A stretch of 64,000 nt of DNA from Quadrisphaera setariae (GCF_008041935.1 NZ_VKAC01000013.1:1-64000); one strand, 5' to 3'. Counted from the first letter of the stretch, positions 7,707 through 16,423 are shown. Made by a program: numbers and translations. The notes: generated by a model from the letters alone, not told the origin.

Positions 7707-9785
7707 GTGACCCCCTTCCCCCGCGCGTCCTTCGTCGAAGTCGTGGCGCGCCACCTCCGTCACCCTTCCCCCGTCGCTGCAGCCCGTCGACGCTGCCCGC
7801 GGCGCTCCGAGCGCTGGGCGCCCGCGCGCGGCGACTCCGGGATGGCGCTGCCCGTCGTCGTCGCCCTGGTGGTGGTGGGCGCGCTGCTCGTCGCTGGAGT
7901 GACCGCCACCTCCCTGAGCTCGATCGGCAGCGCCACGAGCTTGCGCGCATCGGTGCAGTCGCAGGCCGCCGCCGAGGCCGGCCTCGCCGCAGCGCAGGCC
8001 GCGATCGTGGCGGCCCCGGTGGGCGGCCCCCTGCTCTGCACCTACTCGTCCTCCGCACCGCCGGTCTTCAGCGTGCAGGTGGCCTACGGCGCGGGCGTCG
8101 CCGGTGCACCGGCGTGCCCCGCGCCCGCAGGTGCGCTGGGCGGCGTCGGTGCCGGTGCGGCGCTGCTCGTGTCCACCGGACGCGCCGCCACCGGCGGCAG
8201 CCAGGGGGTCACCGCGGGAGACGTCCGTCGGCTGCAGGCGGTGCTCACCGCGCCAGCGGCCGGGGCGCCGCCGGCGGCGTCGTCAGGAGGCGCTGGAGGA
8301 GCCGGCACCACCGCCCTGGCGCTCTTCGGCCAGCGCGGGGTCACCGCGCAGAACCTCCTGGAGGTCGCCGCGAGCGCCCCGGGCGCCGAGGACGGTGACG
8401 TCTACGCAGACTCCGGTGGCGTCTCCTGCCTGAGCAGCGCCTCCGTGGAGGGGACCGTCCTGTCGCAGAGCGACATCACCCTGCCCAACCGCTGCACGGT
8501 GTCCGCCGTCTGGTCAGCGGGGCGGGTCGCGGTGCAGGACGCCACCGTGCGCGGCGACGTCTTCGCCGCGTCGACCAGCACGGACGCCGGCGCACCGGCC
8601 GTCCGCCTCACGAACAGCTCCGCGAGGGTCGGCGGGAACGTCTACACCAACGGCGCCGTGCGCGTCAGCGACGCCTCGGTGGGCGGCAGCGTGCTGTCCA
8701 CCGCCAGCACCATCACCATGACCAACCGACCTGCCGTCGGTGGCAGCACCTACGGCGCCCTCGGCATCTTGCTCGACCAGGGCTCGGTCGGGATGGACGC
8801 CGTGTCCACGCGGGGGTCCCTGCCCGACCCGCAGAACCCGGGCGCCGTGGTGGGTGGTGACGCAGTCGCTGCGGGCTGCATCTCCAGCCGGGTGACCGTG
8901 CGCGGCACCACCTCCCCGCCCGCCAGCCGCACCGGCGCTGCGTGCGGCGCGAACGCTCCCGCCACCAGCGCTCCCGTGCTCCCCGAGCGACCGCACAACC
9001 CCGCAGGCGTCCCCACCACCGCCCTGCCCACCGCAGTGGCGGCCCCGCCGCGACTGGCGTTCCCGACGCTGCCCTCGCGCCCCGTCGGCGGCCGCGACCC
9101 CCTGGACGCCTGGCGAGCTGCCGGTTGGCAGGTCGAGGTCTTCTCCGGCGCCGGCTCGTGCACCGCCGCTTTCGACCACCTGGCGCGCGCCGTGCAGCCC
9201 GCCACCGCGGAAGGCGCGGCGTGGGCCGCTGCGCCGCTGGCCGTGGTGGTCCGCGACTGCTCCCAGCCCCTGCAGCTGGACGGCGGCAACAAGGCCCTGC
9301 TGCGGGGGTCGGACACGCTGACCCTGCTCAACGACCTGGCGGTCATCTCCGACGCCGGCATCACCAACCAGAACGCGAGCGGCATCGCGAGCTCCGCGGC
9401 CGGTCACGACCGAGACCTCTACTGGATCGTCCCCTCGGACAGCCCCGCGGTGAGCGCCTCCGCGTTCCCCTCCTGCTCCGGGACGGGTTCGCTCGTGCCC
9501 TCGGGCCTGCGCAACCTCAAGGACGTGCGCTGGTTCCTCTACACCCCCTGCGCGGTGAGCGGCTCCAACCCCGTCGGGGCCGCGACCACCCCTCTGCGCG
9601 GGTCGGTCTACGGGGGCTCGGTGTCGCTCTCCAGCCTGAGCATGCGCTTCACGCCCCTGGCGGTGCCCGGGCTGAGCGGCGGTGGCGTGACGAGCAGCGC
9701 CAACAGCCCGGTGTCCGCCACCGCGCCCCCCACCAGCAGCGGGGGCTGGATCCTCGCTGACGTGCGGGACGTCTCGAACCGCTGA
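7707..9785 (+). CDS. PilX-type pilus-associated protein with polymer-forming repeat region
   Basis: 692 residues from GTG 7707. A type IV pilin-like N terminus, GDSGMALPVVVALVVVGALL, lies at about residues 41-60, followed by a long helix (ATSLRASVQSQAAAEAGLAA) as in PilX-type minor pilins. Residues about 200-380 hold short beta-helical repeats (GTVLSQSDITL, ATVRGDVFA, ARVGGNVYT, ASVGGSVLS) like polymer-forming or bactofilin-type domains. The C-terminal part is unrecognised. It is probably membrane-anchored and outward-facing, as part of a pilus-like assembly. The longer frame from 7620 would start inside a FliA-like promoter, so I prefer 7707, which has GAGGAG upstream. No prepilin peptidase or other pilus gene is in the window. 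Confidence 0.65.
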   Translation: MTPFPRASFVEVVARHLRHPSPVAAARRRCPRRSERWAPARGDSGMALPVVVALVVVGALLVAGVTATSLSSIGSATSLRASVQSQAAAEAGLAAAQAAIVAAPVGGPLLCTYSSSAPPVFSVQVAYGAGVAGAPACPAPAGALGGVGAGAALLVSTGRAATGGSQGVTAGDVRRLQAVLTAPAAGAPPAASSGGAGGAGTTALALFGQRGVTAQNLLEVAASAPGAEDGDVYADSGGVSCLSSASVEGTVLSQSDITLPNRCTVSAVWSAGRVAVQDATVRGDVFAASTSTDAGAPAVRLTNSSARVGGNVYTNGAVRVSDASVGGSVLSTASTITMTNRPAVGGSTYGALGILLDQGSVGMDAVSTRGSLPDPQNPGAVVGGDAVAAGCISSRVTVRGTTSPPASRTGAACGANAPATSAPVLPERPHNPAGVPTTALPTAVAAPPRLAFPTLPSRPVGGRDPLDAWRAAGWQVEVFSGAGSCTAAFDHLARAVQPATAEGAAWAAAPLAVVVRDCSQPLQLDGGNKALLRGSDTLTLLNDLAVISDAGITNQNASGIASSAAGHDRDLYWIVPSDSPAVSASAFPSCSGTGSLVPSGLRNLKDVRWFLYTPCAVSGSNPVGAATTPLRGSVYGGSVSLSSLSMRFTPLAVPGLSGGGVTSSANSPVSATAPPTSSGGWILADVRDVSNR

Positions 9786-9794
9786 CACCGGAGC

Positions 9795-9839
9795 GGGGGG
9801 GGGGGGGGCACCGCGCCCTGGTCGGGGAGGTGCCCCCCC
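9795..9839 (+). terminator. Strong hairpin after a 14-base G run
   Basis: Fourteen G in a row (9795-9808) open the element. GGGGGGGCACC (9802-9812) pairs perfectly with GGTGCCCCCCC (9829-9839) around a 16-base loop. It follows the PilX-type gene by about 10 bases and faces a convergent gene remnant, so it is probably a terminator without a U tract. The G run is also a likely site of length errors or slippage. Confidence 0.65.
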
Positions 9840-9841
9840 GT

Positions 9842-10262
9842 TCACGGGGTCAGCGGCACGTCGAGCCCGGTGAGGGCGCGCAGCGGCGCACCACCCTGGC
9901 GGCCGTGCTCGTCGCTGGAGGCCGAGCTCGGGGCGTCGTAGCCGCTGCGCTCGAGGAGCGTGCAGGTCCACGCCACGTCGAAGCGGGCGTCGCCGACCTG
10001 CCAGCCCCCGTCGAGGACCCGCACCTCACCGTCGTCCTCAGCTGACGCGCAAGCGGACCAGAGCGAGCGACCGGGGACGACCTCCACGAGGAGGTACGGC
10101 CGCCCCCTTGACCGACGGGTCGGGCTCGAAGGTCAGAACGGCCGGGACGCGGCACTCGGTGCCGGCCAGGAAGGTGAGGGCGCGCTGCTCGCGCGTCGCG
10201 TGCTCAGTGCCGGCGTCGGCGCCGTCGGCGGCGTAGAGCTCGAGCCGGGGCGGCAGCGCCGC
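9842..10262 (-). pseudogene. Frameshifted gene remnant, unknown family
   Basis: Two minus-strand frames read as one protein. The upstream frame gives LELYAADGADAGTEHATREQ and then ALTFLAGTECRVPAVLTFEPD, ending in DPSVKG. The downstream frame continues RPYLLVEVVPGRSLWSACAS to a stop at 9842. The join falls in a run of five G (plus strand CCCCC near 10108-10112), where one extra base would explain the shift. No good start codon is visible in the first frame before it meets the divergent phosphoesterase gene. This is either a true pseudogene or a one-base sequence error. The family is not recognised. Confidence 0.55.
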
Positions 10263-10285
10263 GGGGCGTGCGAGAAGGTGGGGGC

Positions 10286-11071
10286 GTGGTGCGCATCGCC
10301 GTCGTCTCGGACGTCCACGGCAACCTCACCGCCTACCGCGCGGTGCTCGAGGACGCCGAGCGCCGCGGCGCCGACGTCGTCCTCAACCTCGGTGACGTCG
10401 CCGGCAAGGGGCCGCGCGGCTCGGAGTGCGTGGCGCTCACGCGGGAGCGCTGTTCGGTGACGGTGATGGGCAACTGGGAGGTCGTGCTCTCGGACCTGTC
10501 CCGCCGCATGACGCACCCCGGCATGCAGTGGTGGCGCGCGGAGCTGACCGACGACGACCGCGCCTGGATGCGCTCCCTGCCCGTCGCTCACCACCTGCTG
10601 CTGTCGGGGCGGCAGGTGCGGTTCGTGCACGCCTCCACCGACAGCCCGTTCACGCGGATCTGGCGGCACCACAGCAAGGAGGAGTTCGACTCCTTCTTCG
10701 CGGCCACGCCGCTGACCGAGCGCGACGGACCGAGCCCCACCCCCGACGTCGCCGTCTACGGCGACCTCCACCACGCGTACAGCGAGGTCATCGACGGGCG
10801 GACGCTCATCAACTGCGGCTCGGCGGGCAACCCCCTCGACGAGGACCCGCAGCTCAGCTACCTCCTGCTGGAGGGCGAGCTGGGCTCCGCGGAGGCCGCG
10901 CCCTTCGCCTACCAGTTCGTGCGGGTGCCGTACGACGTCGACGCCGAGGTGGCGGTCGCACGCGACCTGGCGATGCCCCTGGCGCTCGAGTACGAGGTGG
11001 AGCTGCGCACCGGGGTCTACCGCTCGCTGCACGTGGAGCGAGGCCTGCGAACCCCTCCCGTGGAGCGCTGA
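10286..11071 (+). CDS. YfcE-like metallophosphoesterase
   Basis: 261 residues. The metal-binding motifs of the calcineurin-like phosphoesterase fold are in order: DVHGN near residue 9, GDVAGKGP near 36, GNWE near 62, and C-terminal YGDLHHAY and NCGSAGNP. It should be a cytosolic phosphodiesterase or phosphatase using two metal ions. The GTG at 10286 (or 10289) is preferred because AAGGTGGGGG lies just upstream. The frame can be extended to GTG 10268, but that would include the ribosome site. It is divergent from the frameshifted remnant. Confidence 0.85.
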   Translation: MVRIAVVSDVHGNLTAYRAVLEDAERRGADVVLNLGDVAGKGPRGSECVALTRERCSVTVMGNWEVVLSDLSRRMTHPGMQWWRAELTDDDRAWMRSLPVAHHLLLSGRQVRFVHASTDSPFTRIWRHHSKEEFDSFFAATPLTERDGPSPTPDVAVYGDLHHAYSEVIDGRTLINCGSAGNPLDEDPQLSYLLLEGELGSAEAAPFAYQFVRVPYDVDAEVAVARDLAMPLALEYEVELRTGVYRSLHVERGLRTPPVER

Positions 11072-11108
11072 CGGGGCGCTTTGCGGTCGATCGTGGATCA
11101 CCCCTAGG

Positions 11109-11127
11109 TTAGGCGTGCCTCACCTAA
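11109..11127 (+). promoter_or_regulatory. Iron box (IdeR/DmdR operator)
   Basis: TTAGGCGTGCCTCACCTAA matches the actinobacterial 19-bp iron box (TTAGGTTAGGCTAACCTAA) at 14 of 19 positions, including both TTAGG/CCTAA ends. It lies 16 bases before the start of the siderophore-binding lipoprotein gene, so iron-loaded IdeR/DmdR1 would repress the operon. Confidence 0.8.
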
Positions 11128-11143
11128 CTCCTGGGAGACTGCT

Positions 11144-12103
11144 GTGACCACCCCTGCCCTCCTCCGCCCGGCTGCCCTCGCGGCCGCGCTCCTCTCCGCG
11201 ACCCTCCTGGCGGGCTGCTCTGCCGCAGGTGCCAGCTCGTCGAGCGCCGGGTCGGCATCCGAGGCCGCACCTGCCGTGAGCGAGTCCGGCGTCCGTGCCG
11301 TGACGCACGCCCGCGGCACCACCGAGGTGCCCGACCACCCGCAGCGCGTCGTGGTGCTCGAGCCCGTGCAGCTCGACACCGCCGTGGCGCTCGACGTGGT
11401 GCCCGTCGGCGCGGCCGTCGTCAGCGCCACCGCCGGTGTGCCCGCCTACCTGGGCGTCGGAGGCCGCGTGGAGCCCGTCGGCACCGTGAGCGAGCCCGAC
11501 CTCGAGGCCATCGCCGCGCTCGCGCCGGACCTCATCCTCGGCACCGAGGCGCGGCACTCGAAGCTGTACGACCAGCTGTCGCAGATCGCCCCGACCGTCT
11601 TCCAGAAGTCCCAGACCGACCCCTGGCAGGACAGCGTCCGTCTGGTCGGCGAGGCCCTGGGCGAGCCGGACGCCGCCACCGCTGCGCTGGCGGAGTACAC
11701 CGACCGCTGCGAGCAGGTCCGCGCCGCGCACCCCACCGACGGCATGACCGCGCAGCTCGTCCGCCCGCGTGACGAGACCACGCTCAGCCTCTACAGCCCG
11801 ACCTCCTTCGCGGGCAGCACCATCGAGTGCGTCGGGCTGACGATCCCGCAGCGCGAGTGGGCGCAGACCATCCAGACGGACATCTCCCCGGAGCAGATCA
11901 CCCAGGCGAAGGCCGACCTCGTGCTGGTCACCGCCTCTGACCCGGCCGACCCGGCCGCCATCCCCGCGGCCATCACCGCGAACGCCGCGGACTTCCCGCG
12001 CGTGGTGCCCGTCGACACCAGCTGGTGGATCTCCGGTGTGGGGCCGCTGGGGGGCCAGAAGGTCCTCGACGACCTCGACAGGATCCTCAGCGCCGGCTCC
12101 TGA
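11144..12103 (+). CDS. Iron-siderophore ABC transporter substrate-binding lipoprotein
   Basis: 319 residues. A lipoprotein signal with the lipobox LLAGC is at residues 20-24, then a small Ser/Ala-rich linker. The mature part has the FepB/FhuD-type pattern: TEVPDHPQRVVVLEPVQLDT, then IAALAPDLILG and the C-terminal WWISGVGPLGGQKVLDDL. It should capture a ferric siderophore outside the membrane and pass it to the two permeases that follow without a gap (TGATG overlap). The GTG start at 11144 follows CTGGGAGA. An iron box lies just upstream. The siderophore type is unknown. Confidence 0.92.
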   Translation: MTTPALLRPAALAAALLSATLLAGCSAAGASSSSAGSASEAAPAVSESGVRAVTHARGTTEVPDHPQRVVVLEPVQLDTAVALDVVPVGAAVVSATAGVPAYLGVGGRVEPVGTVSEPDLEAIAALAPDLILGTEARHSKLYDQLSQIAPTVFQKSQTDPWQDSVRLVGEALGEPDAATAALAEYTDRCEQVRAAHPTDGMTAQLVRPRDETTLSLYSPTSFAGSTIECVGLTIPQREWAQTIQTDISPEQITQAKADLVLVTASDPADPAAIPAAITANAADFPRVVPVDTSWWISGVGPLGGQKVLDDLDRILSAGS

Positions 12104-13173
12104 TGCCCGTCCGCTCGTCGGAGGCCGCTGCGCCGTCGTCGCCCGGGGCTGACCGCGGACGACGACGACGTGCGCCGCTGCTCGTGGTCCTGCTGGCGGG
12201 GCTCGCCGCGCTGGGAGCTGCCGTGGTGCTGTCGCTGGCGGTGGGCGCCAAGCCGCTGGCGCCGGCGGTGGTGCTGGACGCGCTGGCCGGGCGGGGCGGC
12301 GCGGACGCTCAGTACGTCATGGGGCTGCGGCTGCCCCGGACGGCCGCCGCCGTGCTCGCCGGCGCCGCGCTCGCGGTGGCCGGCGCGCTCGTGCAGGCCC
12401 TCACGCGCAACCCCCTGGCCGACCCGGGGCTGCTGGGCGTCAACGCGGGCGCCGCGTTCGCCGTCGCGCTCGGGGTGGCGCTGCTCGGCCTGCACGACCC
12501 GTGGTCGGTGCTGTGGCTCGCCCTCGCGGGAGCGCTGGTGCTCAGCACGGCGGTGGTGGTGGTCGGCGGCGTGGGGTCGGCAGGTGGCGCCGGCCGTGGG
12601 AGCCGAGGAGGAGACCCGCTGCGGCTGGTGCTCGCGGGGGTGGCGCTCGGAGCGGCGCTGTCCGGCATCACGACCGGGCTCGTGCTCAGCGACCCCGACG
12701 CCTTCGACGCGATGCGCAGCTGGCACGCCGGCTCCGTGCTCGGCCGCGGCTGGGACGTGCTGGGGCCGGCGCTGCCGTTCGTGGTCGCGGGCCTGGTGGT
12801 CGCCGCCGTGTGCGCTCGCGGGCTCGACGCGCTCTCCCTCGGCGACGACCTCGCACGCTCCCAGGGGGTGCGGGTCGCGCCCCTGCGCCTGGCCGTCGTG
12901 GCCGCGGTGACGCTGCTCGCCGGTGCTGCCACCGCGGTGGCCGGGCCGCTGGTGTTCGTCGGGCTCGTGGCGCCGCGCGTGGCCCGGTGGCTCGTGGGTC
13001 CGGCGCTCGGCCGGCTCCTGCCGACGTGCCTGCTGCTCGGACCGGTGCTCGTGCTCCTGTCCGACGTGCTCGGCCGCGTGGTCATCACCCCCGCCGAGGT
13101 GCCGGTGGGCGTGGTGATCGGAGTGGTCGGCGCACCGCTGCTCATCGCCGTCGTGCGGCGGAGCACCCGGTGA
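12103..13173 (+). CDS. FecCD-family iron-siderophore permease 1
   Basis: 356 residues. After an N-terminal charged tail come about nine to ten hydrophobic segments. FecCD hallmarks are GLRLPRTAAAVLAGAALAVAG and LTRNPLADPGLLGVNAGAA, and later GPLVFVGLVAPRVARWLVG. It forms half of the membrane channel for ferric-siderophore uptake, paired with the next gene. The ATG start overlaps the stop of the binding-protein gene by one base. Regulation is presumably by the iron box at 11109. Confidence 0.92.
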   Translation: MPVRSSEAAAPSSPGADRGRRRRAPLLVVLLAGLAALGAAVVLSLAVGAKPLAPAVVLDALAGRGGADAQYVMGLRLPRTAAAVLAGAALAVAGALVQALTRNPLADPGLLGVNAGAAFAVALGVALLGLHDPWSVLWLALAGALVLSTAVVVVGGVGSAGGAGRGSRGGDPLRLVLAGVALGAALSGITTGLVLSDPDAFDAMRSWHAGSVLGRGWDVLGPALPFVVAGLVVAAVCARGLDALSLGDDLARSQGVRVAPLRLAVVAAVTLLAGAATAVAGPLVFVGLVAPRVARWLVGPALGRLLPTCLLLGPVLVLLSDVLGRVVITPAEVPVGVVIGVVGAPLLIAVVRRSTR

Positions 13174-14192
13174 CCGCTCTCGCTGGGCGTGTCGCTGCCG
13201 CGGTCCGGCCTCGGCGCCGGCGCTCGCGGGAGGCGGCGGTGGGCGCGGCGCTCGTCGTCGTCGTCCTGGTCCTGGTGGTGGCGAGCCTGGGGCTGGGGCA
13301 GTTCCGGCTCACCCCGGGGGAGGTCCTGCGGGCGCTGGCGGGTGACGGCCTCGGGCACGTGGTGGTGGTGCAGTGGAGGCTGCCGCGGGCGCTGGCGGCG
13401 GTGGTGCTCGGGTTCGGGCTGGCCGTGTCGGGGGCGCTGTTCCAGACCGTGACGCGCAACCCGCTGGCCAGCCCCGACGTGGTCGGGCTCGCGCACGGGG
13501 CGTTCACCGGCGTGCTCGTGGCGCTCGTGCTCGGAGCCGGGAGCTGGACGGTGCTCACGGCGAGCGCGGTGGCCGGCGGGCTGGCCGCGGCGCTGGCGGT
13601 GTGGCTGCTGGCCAGCGGGGGAGCGGTCGGCGGGCTGCGACTGGTGGTGGTCGGCATCGGGGTCTCGGCGCTGCTGGCGTCGGTGAACACGTGGCTGCTG
13701 CTGCAGGTGGAGCTCGACGTGGCGATGTTCGCCTCCGCGTGGGGCGCTGGGTCGCTCAACGGCGTCACCGCGGTGCAGGCCCTGCCCGCCGGGGTGCTCG
13801 TGGCGGTGCTGGTGCTGGGGGCGCTGGCGCTGGCTCGATCGCTGCGGCAGCTGGACCTCGGCGACGACGTGGCCGCCGCCACCGGCGTGCGCGTGGCGCG
13901 CGTGCGGGCGGTGGCGCTGGTGCTCGGCGTGCTGCTCGTGTGCGTGGCCACCGCCGTGGTCGGGCCGGTGGCGTTCGTGGCGCTGGTCTCGCCGCACGTC
14001 GCGCGACGGCTGGCGCGCACGCCCCACCAGCCGCTGCTGCTGTCCGGGGCGGTGGGGTCACTGCTGCTGCTCGCCTCCGACGTGGTGGCCCAGCACCTGC
14101 TGCCGGTGCCGCTGCCTGCCGGCGTGGTGACGGTCTCCCTCGGCGGCGCCTACCTCGTGCACCTCGTGGCCCGCGAGGTGCGGCGGCGCTGA
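13170..14192 (+). CDS. FecCD-family iron-siderophore permease 2
   Basis: 340 residues with the same family plan as the previous gene: QWRLPRALAAVVLGFGLAVSG, TRNPLASPDVVGL and PVAFVALVSPHVARRL. It should form the second half of a heterodimeric channel. The GTG start overlaps the previous stop (GTGA). The expected FecE-type ATP-binding gene does not follow; the next gene is a HIT-family hydrolase. The transporter must therefore borrow an ATPase encoded elsewhere. Confidence 0.92.
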   Translation: MTALAGRVAAAVRPRRRRSREAAVGAALVVVVLVLVVASLGLGQFRLTPGEVLRALAGDGLGHVVVVQWRLPRALAAVVLGFGLAVSGALFQTVTRNPLASPDVVGLAHGAFTGVLVALVLGAGSWTVLTASAVAGGLAAALAVWLLASGGAVGGLRLVVVGIGVSALLASVNTWLLLQVELDVAMFASAWGAGSLNGVTAVQALPAGVLVAVLVLGALALARSLRQLDLGDDVAAATGVRVARVRAVALVLGVLLVCVATAVVGPVAFVALVSPHVARRLARTPHQPLLLSGAVGSLLLLASDVVAQHLLPVPLPAGVVTVSLGGAYLVHLVAREVRRR

Positions 14193-14234
14193 CCAGGTGG
14201 CGGCTGCGGCGGCCGGCGCTGGTTGGATCGACGC

Positions 14235-14690
14235 GTGGAGGGCTGGCGCGAGGACCGGGTCGGATCAGCGCTGAGGGGCGAGAACCCCAGGGTCTTCGCG
14301 CGGCTGCCCGGGGCCTTCGCCGCCATGGGCGACGCGCAGTTCCTGCCCGGCTACTGCGTGCTGCTCACCGATGACCCGACCGCCACGAGGCTGTCCGACC
14401 TGGACGTCGGTGCGCGGCGCGACTACCTGGACAGCGCGGCGGCCTTGGCCGCAGCGGTGGAGGGCGCGTGCGCGGCGGCCGACCCGGCGTTCCGGCGCGT
14501 CAACATCGAGATCCTCGGGAACGCGAGCCCGTTCCTGCACACCCACGTCTGGCCCCGCTACGACTGGGAGCCGGACGACGTGGTCCGGCGCCCGGTGTGG
14601 ATCCACCCCCTGGAGCGCTGGCACGACCCGGCCACCGCCCTCGGCCCCCAGCACGACGCACTCCGGCAGGCGATCGCGGACCGGCTCTGA
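14235..14690 (+). CDS. HIT-family (histidine triad-like) hydrolase
   Basis: 151 residues. The segment NIEILGNASPFLHTHVWPRYDWE (residues about 94-116) carries the HIT-type strand and a HTHVWPR histidine cluster, and upstream PGYCVLLTDD resembles the HIT N-terminal half. HIT proteins hydrolyse or transfer nucleotidyl groups, for example from dinucleoside polyphosphates. The triad is shortened here compared with HxHxHxx, so activity is uncertain. I chose GTG 14235; TTGGAT ends 6 bases upstream. It is not part of the iron operon by overlap (42-base gap). Confidence 0.7.
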   Translation: MEGWREDRVGSALRGENPRVFARLPGAFAAMGDAQFLPGYCVLLTDDPTATRLSDLDVGARRDYLDSAAALAAAVEGACAAADPAFRRVNIEILGNASPFLHTHVWPRYDWEPDDVVRRPVWIHPLERWHDPATALGPQHDALRQAIADRL

Positions 14691-14711
14691 CCGCTGTCGT
14701 CGTCCTGCGCG

Positions 14712-15338
14712 TCAGAGGCCGAGGAGCAGGGTGACGGCCAGCGCGGCCATGACCACGGCGATCACCCCGTCCAGCACCCGCCACGCGACGGGCCTGGCGA
14801 ACAGCGGCCGCAGCAGGCGGGCGCCGAAGCCGAGGGCGGTGAACCAGACCACGCTGCCGGCACCGGCGCCGGCGGCGAACCACCAGCGCTCGTCCCCGTG
14901 GGTGCTGGCGACGGAGCCGAGGAGCACCACCGTGTCGAGGTAGACGTGGGGGTTGAGCCACGTCAGCGCCAGGCACGTGGCGAGCGCGGAGGTCAGGGCG
15001 GTGCCCGTGCCGCTGGTCTCCGTGCGCAGCGCAGCGCTGTCCGACGGGCGCAGGGCGCGGCGGGCCGCGAGCAGCGCGTATCCGCTCAGGAACAGCGCCC
15101 CGGCCACCCTGACGACCACCAGCGCCGGGGGCCAGGCCTCCAGCGCCGCCCCCGCGCCAGCGACCCCCGCGACGATGAGCACGAGGTCCGACAGGGCGCA
15201 CACCGCGACGACGGCCAGCACGTGCTCCCCGCGCAGGCCCTGGCGCAGCACGAAGGCGTTCTGGGCGCCGATGGCCACGATGAGGGACAGGCCGAGGCCG
15301 AGCCCGGAGGCCGCAGCGAGGAGGTGCGCGTCGATCAC
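14712..15338 (-). CDS. lysE: LysE/ArgO-family amino-acid exporter
   Basis: 208 residues, six hydrophobic segments. The N terminus has the family signature [20 protein letters not shown], and the middle has [17 protein letters not shown]. It exports basic amino acids (Lys, Arg) across the inner membrane when they accumulate. It is divergent from a LysR regulator of the ArgP/LysG type, the textbook lysE/lysG layout. The GTG start at 15338 lies 7 bases after TAGCGT on the minus strand (plus 15346-15351), so the message is probably leaderless. Confidence 0.92.
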   Translation of the reverse strand: MIDAHLLAAASGLGLGLSLIVAIGAQNAFVLRQGLRGEHVLAVVAVCALSDLVLIVAGVAGAGAALEAWPPALVVVRVAGALFLSGYALLAARRALRPSDSAALRTETSGTGTALTSALATCLALTWLNPHVYLDTVVLLGSVASTHGDERWWFAAGAGAGSVVWFTALGFGARLLRPLFARPVAWRVLDGVIAVVMAALAVTLLLGL

Positions 15339-15345
15339 GCAGGTG

Positions 15346-15351
15346 ACGCTA
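15346..15351 (-). promoter_or_regulatory. -10 box TAGCGT of lysE (leaderless)
   Basis: Minus-strand TAGCGT, 7 bases before the lysE GTG. Together with TAACGT at 15407-15412 (6 bases before the lysG ATG) it leaves about 55 bases between the two promoters for LysG binding. Confidence 0.6.
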
Positions 15352-15418
15352 GGTGCGGCCTCGGGTGAAGTCGATCGACATCTGCTGCACGAGGTGAAGC
15401 AGCGCTTAACGTCGAGTC

Positions 15419-16354
15419 ATGGACCTCGACCTCGGGCAGCTGCGGGCCCTGGCCGCCGTCGTCGACGCCGGCACGCTCGAGGCGGGAGCGCGCCAGCTGC
15501 ACATCACCACCTCCGCGGTGAGCCAGCGGCTGCGGGCGCTGGAGTCCGCCACCGGCCGGGTGCTGCTCGTGCGCTCTCGGCCCGTGCGCCCGACGGCGTC
15601 GGGGGAGCGGGTGCTGCAGCTGGCGCGGCAGGTGTCGCTGCTGGTCGCCGATGCGTCCGCTGCCCTCGGGGCGCCTGACGACGACGGCGGCGCGTCTGCG
15701 GCTGACGGGAGGTGGGTGCGGCCGCCGGTGCTCCCCATTGCGGTGAACGCCGACTCCCTCGCCACGTGGGTGCTGCCCGCCCTCGCCCACCTCGCTGGTC
15801 CCGAGGCGGAGGTCTGCCTGGACCTGCGACGCGAGGACCAGTCGTACACCGCGCGACTGCTGCGCGACGGGTCCGTGGTGGGCGCCATCACCTCCGACGC
15901 CGAGGTGGTGCCCGGGTGCTCGGTGCAGCCGCTGGGGGCGCTCCGCTACCTGGCGGTGGCGACTCCCGAGGTGGCAGACCGGTGGTTCGCCGGAGGTGTG
16001 ACGGCGGCGGCGCTGGGGCGGGCGCCCGTCGTCGTCTTCGACCGCGACGACGAGCTGCAGGACGCGTGGCTCTCCGACCATTCCGGCGCAGAGGAGCGGC
16101 TCGACCCGCCGCGCCACCACGTCCCGGCGTCCGTGGACTTCTCCGAGGCGGTGCGGCTGGGCTGGGGGTGGGCGCTGCTGCCGCAGGTGCACGCGACCGC
16201 CGACCTGGAGGCCGGGCGCCTGGTGCTGCTCGACGACGCGCCGGTGGACGTGCCGCTGTACTGGCAGCAGTGGAAGCTGCGCAGCCCGGCTCTCGACGCG
16301 GTGGCGGCAGCGCTCACCTCCGCCGCGCGCAGCGCCCTCGTCCCCCCCTCGTGA
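15419..16354 (+). CDS. lysG: LysR-family regulator, ArgP/LysG type
   Basis: 311 residues. The N-terminal winged HTH reads LRALAAVVDAGTLEAGARQLHITTSAVSQRLRALES (the typical LysR pattern), and the C-terminal ligand domain has SLATWVLPALA and DFSEAVRLGWGWALLP as in ArgP/LysG. It should sense Lys/Arg-type effectors and activate the divergent exporter gene. The ATG at 15419 follows TAACGT by 6 bases, a leaderless arrangement. Its TGA stop is supplied by a TGATCA-core repeat (16351-16360), so the repeat reaches into the coding end. Confidence 0.9.
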   Translation: MDLDLGQLRALAAVVDAGTLEAGARQLHITTSAVSQRLRALESATGRVLLVRSRPVRPTASGERVLQLARQVSLLVADASAALGAPDDDGGASAADGRWVRPPVLPIAVNADSLATWVLPALAHLAGPEAEVCLDLRREDQSYTARLLRDGSVVGAITSDAEVVPGCSVQPLGALRYLAVATPEVADRWFAGGVTAAALGRAPVVVFDRDDELQDAWLSDHSGAEERLDPPRHHVPASVDFSEAVRLGWGWALLPQVHATADLEAGRLVLLDDAPVDVPLYWQQWKLRSPALDAVAAALTSAARSALVPPS

Positions 16355-16423
16355 TCATGGGGGGTTGCGTACGCCAACTCCCGTGATCATGGACTTCGCG
16401 TACGTCAGTTTCCGCGATCATGG
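16351..16423 (+). repeat. Three direct copies of a GTGATCATGG repeat, about 31-32 bases apart
   Basis: GTGATCATGG at 16351 and 16383, and GCGATCATGG at 16414. The spacers share a GCGTACG core (TTGCGTACGCC and TTCGCGTACGTC). The first copy provides the TGA stop of the LysR gene. Two copies in the opposite orientation lie at 16842-16884, so the repeats bracket the small membrane gene between them. Confidence 0.8.

Noticed and set aside
9795-9808. Phase-variable promoter at the 14-G run
   Set aside because: The run lies after the end of a gene and forms a hairpin with a downstream C run; no promoter or start codon depends on its length. A terminator is the simpler reading.
16351-16423. CRISPR array made of the 31-32 base direct repeats
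   Set aside because: There are only three units. The repeated part is 10 bases and the intervening sequences resemble each other, so they are not unique spacers; no cas genes are nearby.
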